From assembly GCF_000165425.1 (NCBI RefSeq), contig NW_001798968.1, positions 60,728 to 124,727 of the forward strand: DNA of 64,000 nt, given 5' to 3'. The notes under the pieces were generated by a model. The model was not told the origin of the DNA. It saw only the letters and a program-made list of their open reading frames with translations, and made no database searches. Within the stretch, counting starts at the first letter, position 1; each line of letters starts with the position of its first letter. The stretch is from Paramecium tetraurelia (lineage: Eukaryota; Ciliophora; Oligohymenophorea; Peniculida; Parameciidae). Positions 48,279 through 61,045 of this stretch are shown here, piece after piece. The position numbers and the translations under genes were made by a program.

Positions 48279-50248
48279 TCATTAAAGTTCTATTTCTTTA
48301 GATGTTCCTAATTTTTTGCCATTTTGGTAGTTTTAAATAATAACCACTTGATATAAGCTTAAAACATAAAATGAGATAATACTCTCTAAAGTTATGATGT
48401 AAATCGACCCATTATCCATCTTTATTTCCCTCCTCATTATATATTCCTCCTCCTCTAAAAAGTAGGAAATGATGATTACATAACACCGTTATTGAAACAT
48501 GTTTCCCACATACTGCTCTTAATTCCATCAAAATACTCGCCCTTATAAGTAACTTAACAAAATCTAATTGTTAAATCATTTAACTACTTAGTGAAATTGA
48601 TATGCAAATCTACCCAATCTCCATTTTTCAATCCACTCTAATCATATTCGCCTCCTCCACTATAATAAATTTATTAAGCAATTACATAGTTTAGCCCTCG
48701 AAATTAATAGCCCAAATTCCTTATTTGATCCCATTTTTGTACTCTCCATAATGAATGATTTATGCGAAACTATGTATTAATAGTAAATGTACTCGGAGTA
48801 ATTTTCATGAAAATCAATCCATCTGCCATGTTTTAATCCATTTTCATTGTAATTGCCACCTCCACTGGAATATAATAGAATACTTACACATTCTGATTAT
48901 TCATCACAATATCCCATCTGCCTTATCTTAGATCTTTCTGGTATTCACCTTTATAGAAGACATTGCATCCACCACAATTTGAAACAAAGTATTTTTCATG
49001 CAAGTCAACCCATTTTCCAACTTTTAATCCGCAATTATATAATCCACCACCTCTATAAAAATGGAAATAAAACATACATAACACTGGATTTTGGTTAAAT
49101 ATTCTCTTTATCAAACTAGATTATTTCCCATTTTCCTTATTTAGCTCCACCACTATATTCCCCAGAGTAAACAACTTTGCAGTAACTTTAAATTATAATA
49201 ATTATTATATACTCTGAAAAGTTTGGATGCAATTCTGTCCATTTTCCTTTTTTACGGCCATTCTCATTGTATGTTCCATTGCCTCTAAACGTAGTGATTG
49301 ATCATACATGATGTTTTATTCAATTTCTTTATATCCTCTGTATATGATATTCCATTTATTTATTTTTCTTCCATTTTGATATTCTCCATAATATCCAACT
49401 TAACAATGTCTAAATTAGAACAACATTTCATACTCCCAAAAATCTTCATGTAGATCTAGCCATTTTCCATTCTTCAATCCAAATTAATTATAATTGCCTC
49501 CTCCTCTTTGAAATAGATTATAAAAATTACAAATAATTTCCATTATATGTTATTCTCCAATTTCCGCATTTTCTGCCATCTTAATATTCTCCACTATAAG
49601 TCACTTAACACTTCCTATAATATTGTCATAATTTCTACTTTTTGAAATTATTATCGATTTCTGTCCATTCACCATGTTTCATACCTTTTTGATTATAGGT
49701 TCCTCCTCCACTAAATATATAATACTGAAATATACACTCTTTATTCCTTCAAAAAAATGTCCCACTTTCCTGTTTTCCTTCCCTCGGTATAATTTCCAAT
49801 AAAATATACTTTGGATTTTCTAATTATATAATTATGATACATCCAAAAATTCTCCCATAAATCTATCCATTTCCCTTCTTTTTATTACATTTAATCGCCA
49901 AAACCTCCAGCTTTTAATAATTCCCCTCTCCAATATACTTTATGTTGGGTTTTAGAAGAATCACACACTGCTTCCCATCTCAAGTATCTTTACTAGTCTA
50001 AATTTCCTTAAATCGTTTTCCTTTTCATTAAATCTTGGATTGATTCACTTATACTATAAATACACAACATACATTTTTAATATTTCTCCATCCTTAATAT
50101 ATTTCACTTTTTCACCTTTTTTCAGCAACATGAAAAACATGATTTTTTATTGAACCCACCCGTTAAATAAGTCCCTATACTCTTATTTCCCATATTCAAT
50201 CACAAGATACTCTTGTTTAGCCCTTTCTTCGTCTGATATTTAAGACAT
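48279..50248 (-). CDS. MORN-like repeat protein with an intron in nearly every repeat
   Basis: Starts MSQISDEERAKQEYLVIEYG (an in-frame ATG 12 nt upstream is the alternative start). After a unique region come alternating units of two kinds. One is GGG.Y.N..G.K.G.W..LH, for example GGGTYNQKGMKHGEW, GGGNYNENGLKHGRWIDFHE and GGGEYDQSGLKNGDWVDLH. The other is Y.GEY..G...G.WDI, for example YGEYKNGIKQGIWAINF and YKGEYQKDLRQGRWDIV. About seven GGG units repeat with a genomic period near 205 bp. Each is preceded by a 23-26-nt intron at the same place and phase, just before the GGG. The last exon ends GTSKEIELQ at TGA 48279-48281. MORN-type repeats are linked to membrane and cytoskeletal scaffolds; the exact function is unknown. 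Confidence 0.75.
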
Positions 50249-50782
50249 ATTATGTATCATTTTATTATAATAATAATTAAAGGGATATAGCAATAGAATT
50301 AAGTTTAATATCAATAATGCACATAATTTAATTAACATGAATTTTAGTTCCATATCATCATATCATACTGCTTTCTATTATATATTTTCCTTTATTTAAC
50401 ATTTTTTTCATATAACCCATTTAAGTTATTTAATAACTTTACTTCAGAATAATTTGTGTATTCTAGAGCAGATGGAACAAGAATTTAAATATTAACAGTT
50501 TAGAAAGATTTGAAAATATATTGCCATTATATTAATACTGAGTCAAAACGAACAATTATTTATATAACTTATTGGATTATCGTATCTCTAATATCCTCTA
50601 CAATTATCTGATATTTTTTACAACCAGATAAAAATAGACCATTTTATCAAATCGAAAAAAGAGAACATTTTTTAAAATAACACACTTTATTACAAAGAGA
50701 ACTTTTTTATATTTTGATCAGAAATAACCGTAATTAGAAACTTTATAAACAAATATTTAATGAAAGTATATTAATTAAATTA
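50249..50782 (+). other. intergenic; possible short coding stretch before the TROVE gene
   Basis: AT-rich. From about 50550 a plus-strand frame in phase with the next gene reads ESKRTIIYITYWIIVSLISS, a TGA, then DKNRPFYQIEKREHFLKQH and ILIRNNRNQKLYKQIFNES directly into that gene's ATG. It may be an upstream exon or a small membrane protein whose frame I cannot close; otherwise nothing is visible. Confidence 0.3.
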
Positions 50783-52870
50783 ATGATACCTAATCAATTA
50801 AAATTCTTTCTTGATCCAACTAGTTGTAAACAAAGAGATGATCCTAAAGAATACTTTTTCAGTGTTGTAGCAAGTAGCTTGTTAAAGGAAACTAAATACT
50901 ATGAAACATCAGATGGCTCAAGAGATAAATTGATAGCAACAATGAATACAATTGCAAACATTGATCCTGAGTTTATATTATAGGTGGCTTACTATGTTAG
51001 AAATCAAATGTATATCAGAAGTATAAGTAATTTCATCCTTGCATTTTCTACTCTACATCCTAAAACTAAACCATTCTGCTCAACATATATGTGTCCAACT
51101 ATGTTAATACCTGGTGATCTGATTGAAGTTTGCTAATTTGTTCAAGTCATTTCCAAATGTTTGAAATCAGACAACAAATTGGATGGAAACACAGACATCA
51201 GAAAATAATTATAGTTCCCAAAAATATTGTAAAAGCAGATCCAAAAAAAACTTACTCAATTCAATGTTTATCAACTTGGTAAACAATGTTCGGATGGTAG
51301 TAGAAAAAAGAACATTAAGAAATACCAGGAAATTCTCAAGCCTGATCTCAAAGATAAGAGAAGAGAGAAAAGATTATTGAAATTAAAATTAATTAGAGAC
51401 TAAATCGAATCACAAGGACCAGATGTTAAAACCCAATTCGAAATCAAAGCCATCTAAAAAACTAATAGATCTAAAAAAAATAAAGGAAGACATATGAGGA
51501 ACCCTCACATCAATTAGGTTCAAGAAAAACTAAATGTTTTTGATACTAACTTCTTAAATTTAAAGGATATCGTCACATTTAGTCATGTCAAAGAGCCTAG
51601 AAGTCTAGTAATGTCAATTTTAGGAGTTAAATATCCAAAAACACTAGAAGAATTTGAAAAGGAATTTAAAGAAGAAAAAAAGTTGTAATTTGAGCCTGAA
51701 AGAGCAGGTAAAAGAATGTCGATCCCCATTCCAGTCACATGGGATAGAGAATTAAGTAAAGGATTAAATTCAAAGAGATAAATCTGGGAAGACTTAATCC
51801 AAAAAAATCAGGTTCCTTATTTAGCTTTGTTAAGAAATCTAAGAAATATATTGAAATCAGGTGTGAGTGATGAGGCACATTTGAAAGTTGTTGAGAAATT
51901 ATCAAATTTGAAATAAGTTGAAAATTCAAAGGTATTTCCACTCCAATTCTTCACAGCTTTGAATGAAATTGACAAATTGAAAGTCAATAAATAATCAATT
52001 CAGAAGGAAGTTAAATAATAAAGAGAAAAAAAGGAGAGGGCAAAAGAATAAGTAAAACCAAAGAAAGAGAAAAAGGAAGTGTAAATTGAGGAAGAAGTAG
52101 ATGTGCCTCCAAAAGTAATTTAATCTTATAAAGATGCCATTGAAAAGGCAATGAAAATAGCCGTTGATAAAAATTTAGAAACTATTTCTGGTGTTACTTA
52201 TGTATTTGTTGATGTAAGTGGATCAATGCGTAGTCCTATTAGTGGAGGGAAGAAGTACGGATCAGTTAATCAATGTTAGGATTGCGCTTTTGTTTTGGCA
52301 CATTTGATAAGAATAAAATGCGAAAAATGTGAGTTTTATTTATTTGCTGCTCCTAAGAATAATGTTCCATATACTAAAGTTACTTTTGAGAATGATACTT
52401 TATTAGAAGGTATACAAAGATGTTAACAAAAGAGTGGAGAATTATGTGGATCTCATGAAATGATTGGATAAACCATCAATGATGTATTATTAGTTCCAAA
52501 AGTCAGAGCTGATAATGTAGTTATATTAAGTGATATGATGGTAACATAAGGATTTTCAGAAACTGAATTGAGTATGGAAAAAGTGTTTAAAGACTATTTA
52601 TAAAAAGTGAATCCAGAAGCTAAATTCTTTTTCATGGACATCTCTGGTTATGGCTAATAAGTTAGTTTTGGCGATGATCTCAAAAGTAAAAATTGCTTTC
52701 TCATTAATGGGATGAGTGACAATGTATTGAAATACATCTCTTACGCAGGCAAAATTAATCAACTCGAGGATGTTGTGGCCTTTAGCCAAGAGTTGAAAGC
52801 CAAATAGCAAGTTTAGGAATTGAAGAACAATGCCTAGATTGCCAAACCTTAATAAATTGAAACTGAATGA
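50783..52870 (+). CDS. TROVE-vWA RNA-binding protein (Ro60 / TEP1 / telomerase p80 type)
   Basis: A 695-codon intronless frame ending at TGA 52868-52870. The N-terminal TROVE module contains [40 protein letters not shown] and [20 protein letters not shown], closest in pattern to TEP1 and ciliate p80. A Lys-rich middle follows ([20 protein letters not shown]), then a von Willebrand A domain: [17 protein letters not shown] (MIDAS DxSxS, residues about 475-480), [17 protein letters not shown] with the MIDAS Thr/Ser region, and [18 protein letters not shown] rings bind misfolded or structured RNA, and TEP1 and p80 associate with vault or telomerase RNPs; Ro60 acts in small-RNA quality control. 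Which of these it resembles functionally is inference. No WD or NACHT domain is present. Confidence 0.85.
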
Positions 52871-53041
52871 TTTTGTATATAATTCCTAAATAATAATAAT
52901 CTTGCTTCGATTTTATTTATATAGTATATATTAATATCAAATTTCAGATGAATTTAATATGGTAGTGAACATAAAATTTTCTTCTATCAATCATTTAAAA
53001 TTATCTTATTTATAATTTAAAATATTTAATTAAAATCGTAA

Positions 53042-54046
53042 ATGGATTTCATCAATGAAGGAGAGATCAACTTGTAATTGATAAACTTATAAGATTAGAC
53101 CACCCTGAATAATCTAGAATAAATAACCTTCAATTATAATTCTAAGATAATATTAGCAATTTAATAATCAATCATTTATGCTTATTTCTTTGGATTGAAT
53201 AATTTAAAAACCATCTCTAGTATTCACGTTAAGAGGAAGAACACAGAATAACTTAAATAAATTGAATACTTACAAGCTTCAAATTCTATTTTATCTATTG
53301 TTAATTTAAAAATTCTAGTTGCTAATCTTAATGCCTTAAATACAAGAAAATTTTAGTTAAAAATTGACTATGGTTTGTATGGCTACTGTGATTAATTGTT
53401 ATTGAATAAAAATTAAAATAATCTCTTTATAGGTTTTAAGAATTATATTCTGTTTTTTGAAAATAAATTCTGCGTTTGGAAATACTCTAAACAAATTATA
53501 ACAGGGTACAGAGATTACATATTATCAATATGTTTAAATTTTGAAGAGGATGAATTGTAAGTTTATGCCAACGATAGTTATAATTGCTCAGCTTATATTT
53601 ATATCTACCATAAATAAACCTAAAACAATTCAATTTAATGGATTTTAAATTAGACCATAAAGTTTACAGACGGAATAGGATACTTATGGGGAGGATAAGT
53701 AAATCATTTATACTTTATGAACCCTTTTTCTCTGAAAGTTTTCAAATAAGACAAATAATTATCAGAATATCAAATATATTCTTCCTCAAATGTTTCGAAT
53801 TAATCTGTAATCTGTTGGGTGTTTTTGCAAAATAAATTTATACTACTTATTGAAAACAATAATAGAATCAGTGTAATGATATTAAATTAGTAGTAAAAAT
53901 TAGAGCTCATTAAATCTATCAACATAAATTTGTCGATTAACAAATACTCTTATTGCCTTCAATTTAAGAGCTTTCTATAAAATGGAGAATTTTTAATTAT
54001 TTGGAATACAGAGAAAACCCTAATCTTTAGGATGTCTTCCAATTGA
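53042..54046 (+). CDS. beta-propeller-like (WD family) protein
   Basis: Intronless 334-codon frame from MDFINEGEINLQLINLQDQT to TGA 54044-54046. It has beta-rich repeated blocks such as NNLFIGFKNYILFFENKFCV, YRDYILSICLNFEEDELQVY, LSEYQIYSSSNVSNQSVICW and FLIIWNTEKTLIFRMS. The overall look matches the large class of divergent WD-like proteins in ciliates, also represented here at 61046-62074, but no canonical GH...WD pair is present. No function can be assigned. Confidence 0.6.
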
Positions 54047-54525
54047 TTTATTATTTCATTATATTAAATACAATCTATTTCATAAGTTAGTGGAATTGAA
54101 ACAAAAACAAATTTTTGATAATCTCAATAAAGACAAGTTGAAGTTCTTTTGAATGTCAAACGTTATGCTTTAAGACAGGTTATAATTTAAAGAATCAATA
54201 AATATTTATTTGAATATTTACTAATAAATTCTATTATAGAGTTTTAAAATTTTGGAAACCCTTTGTTTTGGTTGACTAATCTTTGAATAATGATTTGGAG
54301 AACTGATGCTTATGTACACAGAGAGGATTTACAAAAAATAACTATAACTCAAATTTATCATGAATTATATTGCTTTGAAAGTAATAATACATTTCTATAA
54401 ATATTGTAATTATCACTAATCATGATAAAATTAATAGATTTATCAATTAAATATAAAATTTTATATATATAATCAATAATTCTTCAAGTTAATAAATTGA
54501 GGACCGTTTTAAATCTTATTTAATC
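54047..54525. other. intergenic stretch
   Basis: About 480 bp of AT-rich sequence between convergent genes. It contains short open pieces (for example a region reading ETLCFG on the plus strand) but nothing I can support as a gene. Confidence 0.4.
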
Positions 54526-57500
54526 ATTAGAAAATGGTAGATGAAGTTCGAACTTATCCTTTCTTTTTAAGTACTTACAATATGAATTAAGCTATTTTCC
54601 TTATTGTCTTATACTTTTGAAAAAGAAACTTCCATTATTAAAACCCATCAATAGCTAATTGAACACTTAATATTGAGGTCATACAAAAAATGCAACCCCA
54701 CCCCAGGTATTATCGAATCTCGTAAGTAAACCAAACTAACTCAAAATCACAACTCAGAATTGTGATATTGAAAAGTGTGCAAGAGACGCTAATCTCGCAA
54801 AATAACTATTTAAATTATTCTAATTTATCCTGTAATGGTTAAAATCTGATGTAAAATAAGCAAAAAGAAATTGACAGAATTGTGATGCTGATTGATTGAA
54901 AAGCTGGAAAGTCATATGCGAATATTAATAATAGGATGAAGATAAGTTTTTTGATCAGAAGTATTGCATTAAAGTATTTTGAAAATTGGTTTATTTTGAC
55001 TCCTTCAAAAATTGATCCATATTTTATTTAGATAGCTTTACTATTCACTGAGCATTTCTTCATCTAGGCTACTTTTATTACAAAATAAATGCTATAAATA
55101 TGTGCAGCACTTGCCAAACAAGCTAAGAAAGAGTTGAATCTAATAAAATCATTTGTCGAATTGAATTCTAAGGTATACAATTGCAGTACTGCACAGAAAG
55201 CAAACTCGTATGCAGTAGCCATATAGGCACGTAGGATTCCACTATAGAAGAATTCTTAAACAATAACAAAACATAGCCTATTAATGACAAGCTTAATTGT
55301 TAACAAGTATACTCCAAGTTTGAGAATCCTTTTATCCTAGGTTTACGATTCAGGATTAACATTTAATTTAATATAAGATAAGATTTTAGGTACAACTTTT
55401 GCAATTGCATAAATACTGAAAAGGGAAATCCATACTGCAGATATTGTTGCAGAATTAATCATAAATAATGATGTTATATAATCACTTGCAATTTTTGAAG
55501 GTAACTTATTGAAATTTTGCGTTTTGAGTATTAATTCAATAATTCCTGAGAAGTCAAAAATCTTTTAAATAAAGTTAAATTAAGCAAATTCAAAAAGTGC
55601 AAAGTAGATTTATAAATTATATGGGAGTTGTGTATTAATGTATTTCAAATAAGATAGCATTTAGAGAGTATCCAACAAATTAAAAAAGGCTTCAATTCCT
55701 CCAAATACAATTGATCCTCCGCACATTGCCAAAATAAAGTAGAGAATATAGGAATTACTCTTGGTGGCTAATTGAACTCGAGTAATGGTGGTATCATCTA
55801 TATAGATCACTTTTGGTATAAGGCAAGAGACTTCTGTTTCTATTTGGGAGTACCCTTGAGTTGAATAAATCATAGAATTATTTAGGAATTTGATCAACAA
55901 GATTTCGTCTTAGGAATCTCTTGAGTAATTAATTTTTATCATCAAATTTAATAACGATTAATTTAACGAATTAATCTATGCAATATCTTGGGTTAGTTCG
56001 AAAGACTGATCCATTTATTAAACACCAAGATCGTTAGAGAAATTAAAAGTTAGATAATCTTTAATTTAAAAACCATCTCTAATAAAGATGGGAACACTAT
56101 ATGATAATTTAAACAATCGATTGGGAGAGTAAACTTAGGAAGTGCCTACACTCTACAATAATGGTTTGGGATAATCCGGGACGATAATTACACCATTTAC
56201 AATGATATAGTTGTTTTCTAGTTTACATTAATCATCACACCCATCACCCTTAAGATTATTCCCATCATCACACTCCTCTTCATTTACTTTAATATAATCT
56301 CCACATTTATTTAAACAAGTTCCATTGATATATTCTGCATAATATCCTGATTCACAAAGTTAACATTTATGATTCTTTTATTGTAGAATCTTACAACTTA
56401 CACAATTTTAGGCTTAATCAATACATTCCAAACAATTAGCTGAACATTTAACACAATCATTTTTATCTAAAAAATAGCCAATTTCGCATCTAATACATTA
56501 AGTTTTTTATGATAAAGTATTTAGTTCACATTCAATGCAATTAATTGAACACTGAAAACAAATTGATGTTTTTAGTATTTCATTTTTACAAGAATAATTA
56601 TGATCAATTTGGCAATTTGAGCAACCATCTCTAACTACATCATTTCCATCATCACATCCTTCTCCATAAGTCCAAATTTAATCTTTGCAATCCTAATATT
56701 TGCAACTTTCTTAAGTTTTCCCTAATTCACCCAAACATGAAATGCAAAGTGCATCTTCACTTTCAAAGTAATTTTAAGCACACTAACATTTGTTATTCTT
56801 TAAAACTCTATGTAGTTCATCATCACAACTTAGACAATTAAAGTAATTGTCAATGCAAGTTAAGCAAAATTAATAACATTATGAACAACTGTTTTAATTC
56901 CAAAAGTACCCTGGGTTGCAAGAACATTTAGAATTTAAATCTAAGTATAACCTAGATAACGGAAAGCATTCTTAACATATTGTTTAATTTAGACATGCTT
57001 TACATGGGTATTCACATCTATGACATTAATTCTATTATTCATAGTATCCAATCTTACAGACGCATTGATTATTAGAATTAATTTCTTAATTTAACCTGCA
57101 AGTAAGACATTTTTCAGGTAATCCTTCACAAGTTAAACAATTGTTATTGCATGGCTCACAATTCTAATCCAGTAGAAAATAGCCATCTAAGCATACATCG
57201 CAATTGAATTAATTGGTACATGTTATACAATAAGGAATACATGCTTCACATAAAGTCAATTAATTTACAAAATATCCATCTTAACAAATATCGCAAGTTA
57301 CTTGGTTGAAGCAAACACCACAATTAATAATGCACTCTATACATCTATTAATTGTGGATAGATAGAATCCCTTCATACAACTATTGCAATTACCAATTCC
57401 TTAACAATCTATACAATATTTATCACAACAAAAATCTCCCCTCTATACAAAACCCTCTTTACATGAACATTAATTTTCAATAATCTAAGTTGGATCTTCA

Positions 57501-58775
57501 CAAGTTAAACAATTAGAAATAGTATCAGTACATGTAGAACATGGACTTTGACATTTAAGACATAAAAGGCCTGATTAAAGATATCCTGGTTTACAAACAC
57601 ATTATGAGGCAGAATTAACTTCTTAATTAACATCCACACATGTTAGGCATTAGGAAGTAGATATCTAACAAGTTTAACATGGTTATTAACAAAGTATGCA
57701 GAAGTAATTAGAGTCATATCCCCATCCTAACCCACATTAACAAGTATCAGGCTATTGATGAGATGAATCTTAACAGGTTACACATTTGCTTTTCGTATCT
57801 ACACAATTTATACATGGCAATTAACATTTGATACATGTGATGCCATCACTATCCATAATCCAACCTGCTTTACATTCACATTCAAACAAACTATTAACTA
57901 CTTAATTAACATCAACACAGGATAAACAGTGATACTGATACTATTCACAAGTTTTACATGGTTTTATACATATCAAACACGATTGAGGAGTAGCTTAAAC
58001 ATAGCCAGGGGAGCATTCACATTGATATTGTGTTCTACTTAATATAAAAGGAAAAATGCAGTCTGTACAATTAGTAGCTATTAATTAACACTTTGAACAA
58101 GGTGCAGTACAAGCCTGACATTAATATGATCCATCAGTATAATATTCGTCTTTGCAAACACATTATTAACTACTATTTGGTTTTCTATCGCTGTCAACAC
58201 AACTAAGACAATTGTTTGAGTTATTCATGCAGTGAAGACATGGATACTAACAAGGAAGACATAAATTATTTGAAAGATATCTGCCATCTTAACATGAAAA
58301 GCACAAGGTGCTTGACATACACATTTTGCATGAAGGATCACAAGGTTAACAAGCTCCTTAATCTAGGAAATTGCCAATCTCACATGTATTACATAAACCA
58401 TTCTACATACAAGTAGCACACTAACTAGGGCAAGGTGAGCAATTAATACCAGATAGGTAATACTTTGGAAAGCAAATTGAGCATTATTTTTACACGGATG
58501 GAGTATAACCTTAGACTTAAACCAGGCTACAAGTTTAGCATCCATTTTGACAAGCATCACATTCATGAACATCAGAAAGTAAATAAAAACCTGGCTTACA
58601 CGTGTCACATTTGTTAGCTTAAGTACAAGCCAAGCAATTAGGTGAACAATCAACACATAAACCATTATCAGAATATTACCCTTAATTACAACACCAAGTT
58701 ACTAAAATAGTTTTAAGCAACTTTACATAAACAGTTTATTAAAATCAGATTGATTCTAAACAAGTTGTAGGACAT
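54526..58775 (-). CDS. large cysteine-rich (furin-like repeat) multi-pass membrane protein
   Basis: About 1,400 residues. Start MSYNLFRINLILINCLLTWC looks like a signal peptide once a 25-nt intron is removed. Dozens of growth-factor-receptor-type CXXC repeats follow, for example CVDCSPNCLACTQANKCDTC, ECDACQNGCQTCS and CSPCPSQCATCMQNGLCNTC, extending over about 56.2-58.7 kb. The C-terminal 1.7 kb encodes several membrane segments (YILYFILAMCGGSIVFGG, LFSIYAIAKVV, LLIKKLIFILLLIFAY). It then carries a cytoplasmic end, VLKKKGQVRTSSTIFQ, closing at TGA 54526-54528. An extracellular cysteine-rich array joined to a membrane bundle suggests a surface sensor or adhesion protein. Paramecium surface antigens are also cysteine-rich but GPI-anchored, so this is a different class. 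Internal splice sites were not all resolved. Confidence 0.75.
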
Positions 58776-59589
58776 CCAAAAATAATTTATATAAGAATAA
58801 ATGATTTATACAAAAAGGTTTTAATAGGTGTAATTTAGAAGTGATTAATTATTAATACCTGTTTTTTATAAAGATTTAAAATTAATTGTCACTTGTGAAT
58901 TTTACAATTAGGCTGATATTGGTATCCTCAATTTATATATTATTATTAAACTACCATATGTATATTGTTTAATATTTATTGCAAAACTCTTAAATAATTT
59001 AAATTTATTTATGAATACCCTCATTACTCTATATAATACAATCAACAAAAAAATTCAAAAAAAAAAACTTGTTCAACTGCAACCTCTTATTCTTTTTAAA
59101 AATAAATAAGCAAATTCGTTTCAATACAGGTTGTTATAATTAATTTCGATTTAAGAGTCAGTTACTCCGATTTACCAATATTAGGATAAAAACCAATAAC
59201 AAACATCTTATAATTCCTTCATATTCAAGCAACTAGGATGTGATCCAGCTAACAAAAGTTATTTTATTTATTTTTAAGATAATAAATATATTTTAATATT
59301 ATTTATCATTATTAAATGTTAAATTAATAGTATCAACCGTTAAAAGTAAAATAAATTGTAGATCAAAAATTTAATTTAATCTTACAAGATTTTAGAGAAA
59401 CATCTGATCTGGTACCTATTATTCATGATTAATTTAATTTACAAATAATTTATTTAACATTTTGTATTAAATTAGGCCTATATTTTAATATTTTTATTAA
59501 CCTTTTTGTAATTTTAGAAAAATAATTGATTATCATTATTAAATTTAATAATAATATCCAAATGAATGCTAAATAAGGACTTTAAATGA
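58776..59589. other. AT-rich stretch, no gene seen
   Basis: About 800 bp upstream of the cysteine-rich protein gene with long A/T runs. No motif or frame supported. Confidence 0.45.
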
Positions 59590-60330
59590 TTGATATATCT
59601 TAAATAATGGTTTACCAATCTTTCTTTGACATAATATCCTATTAACCATTTTTATATTTCCCTTAATTCAACATTTATAAATTAAGCCTACATACTTCCT
59701 ATAAATCAATGCATTTTTGAACCTTAAATTTCATCAAGATTATTCACAAATACTCAGATAAACATTTATTAAAATTTTCTTTTAAATTCTTGCATTTTTA
59801 CGATATCCCAACTATTTACTTTTATTTAAGTGTTATATTCACATTTATTAATGACTTAAAATCTACCAGTTACTTCTGCCTAATTAGTTAATTTAATTCC
59901 TTTATCATATAATATATAACCATATGAAATATTTTAAAAATCTCCCATTACCAACTTGTTTACTATATTAATATACTAGTTAAGGCTGCTTAAGAAAAAC
60001 TTTGAAAATACTCCATTTACTTCCACCCTTCAATTACCTTAATCCCATCATCATATAAACCACCTCCACTATAAGATAAATGCATTCAATTAAAATATTT
60101 CTTATAAAATATTTATTATATAAGAAAATTTAAAAAATATATTGGGAATATTCTCCAAAATAAGAACATAATTCCTTCATCATATAATTCAACGCCACTA
60201 TAATATATTTTAAATACAATATTAGGTTTGAATTATGTTGCCACAGCACAAATCATCCCATCTACCAATATTTTTAGCATTTTAGTATTCATCAGTATAC
60301 AATTATTATAAGTAAAGACAAATCTATCCC
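59590..60330 (-). pseudogene. decayed MORN-like repeat copy
   Basis: The minus strand retains recognisable repeat remnants: a TATAG splice-end-like site followed by GGGLYDDGIKVIEG near 60025-60070, and SGVELYDEGI near 60175-60205. These sit at spacing like that of the MORN-like gene at 48279-50248, but no continuous frame connects them and the conserved Trp positions are mostly lost. The remaining sequence from 60331 to 61045 is AT-rich with nothing recognised. Confidence 0.45.
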
Positions 60331-61045
60331 AAATACCCAATCATTTTTCTTTTTAATGAAAGATATTTCATTTGCATTAAATTATTTAAAATATATTTAT
60401 TAATTTCATTTATTGACTCACCATTCGATTTGCAAACCACACATTTCGATAAATTAATCCATTTTTTAGATCATTAGAGATGATTAATTTATTTGAAATT
60501 ATGTAATACTTTAGGCGCTTAAGAATTTCTTTAATAGGATCTCAAAATTTTTCTATCGAAGAATTTATCAGTATCCAAATATTCTTCCTCTAAAGTTTGG
60601 TTATTCTTTTTAAAACAAAATTATTCCTTCTATATTAGAGAACGCAGACACTAAAATAAAGGTTGAAATTAATGTACATCCATGAAAACGAAAGGATAAT
60701 GAAAAGATTCTTTTAAAGATTCAATTTGTATTTTACCTTTTGAACTTTATGGCCATTTATTTGAACCTGAAATATTATTTTATAACTGAGAATATATTTA
60801 AGTTATTAATTTAATAATTCATTTTCTTCTTTGGATCGTTTTCATGGTAAAAAAAAGAAAAATATGGGATTTACTTTTCTTCATTTTTTCATTAACTCCA
60901 AAATCTTAGCATTATCTCATTGATTTAGAAGTATTTGAATAAAATATTATTTACATATCTATTGAATTTATTAAAATAGAATACTCATAAAATTTATGCA
61001 TTTTAAAAGGCATAATTATCTTATTAATTGAAATTGAATAACAAA

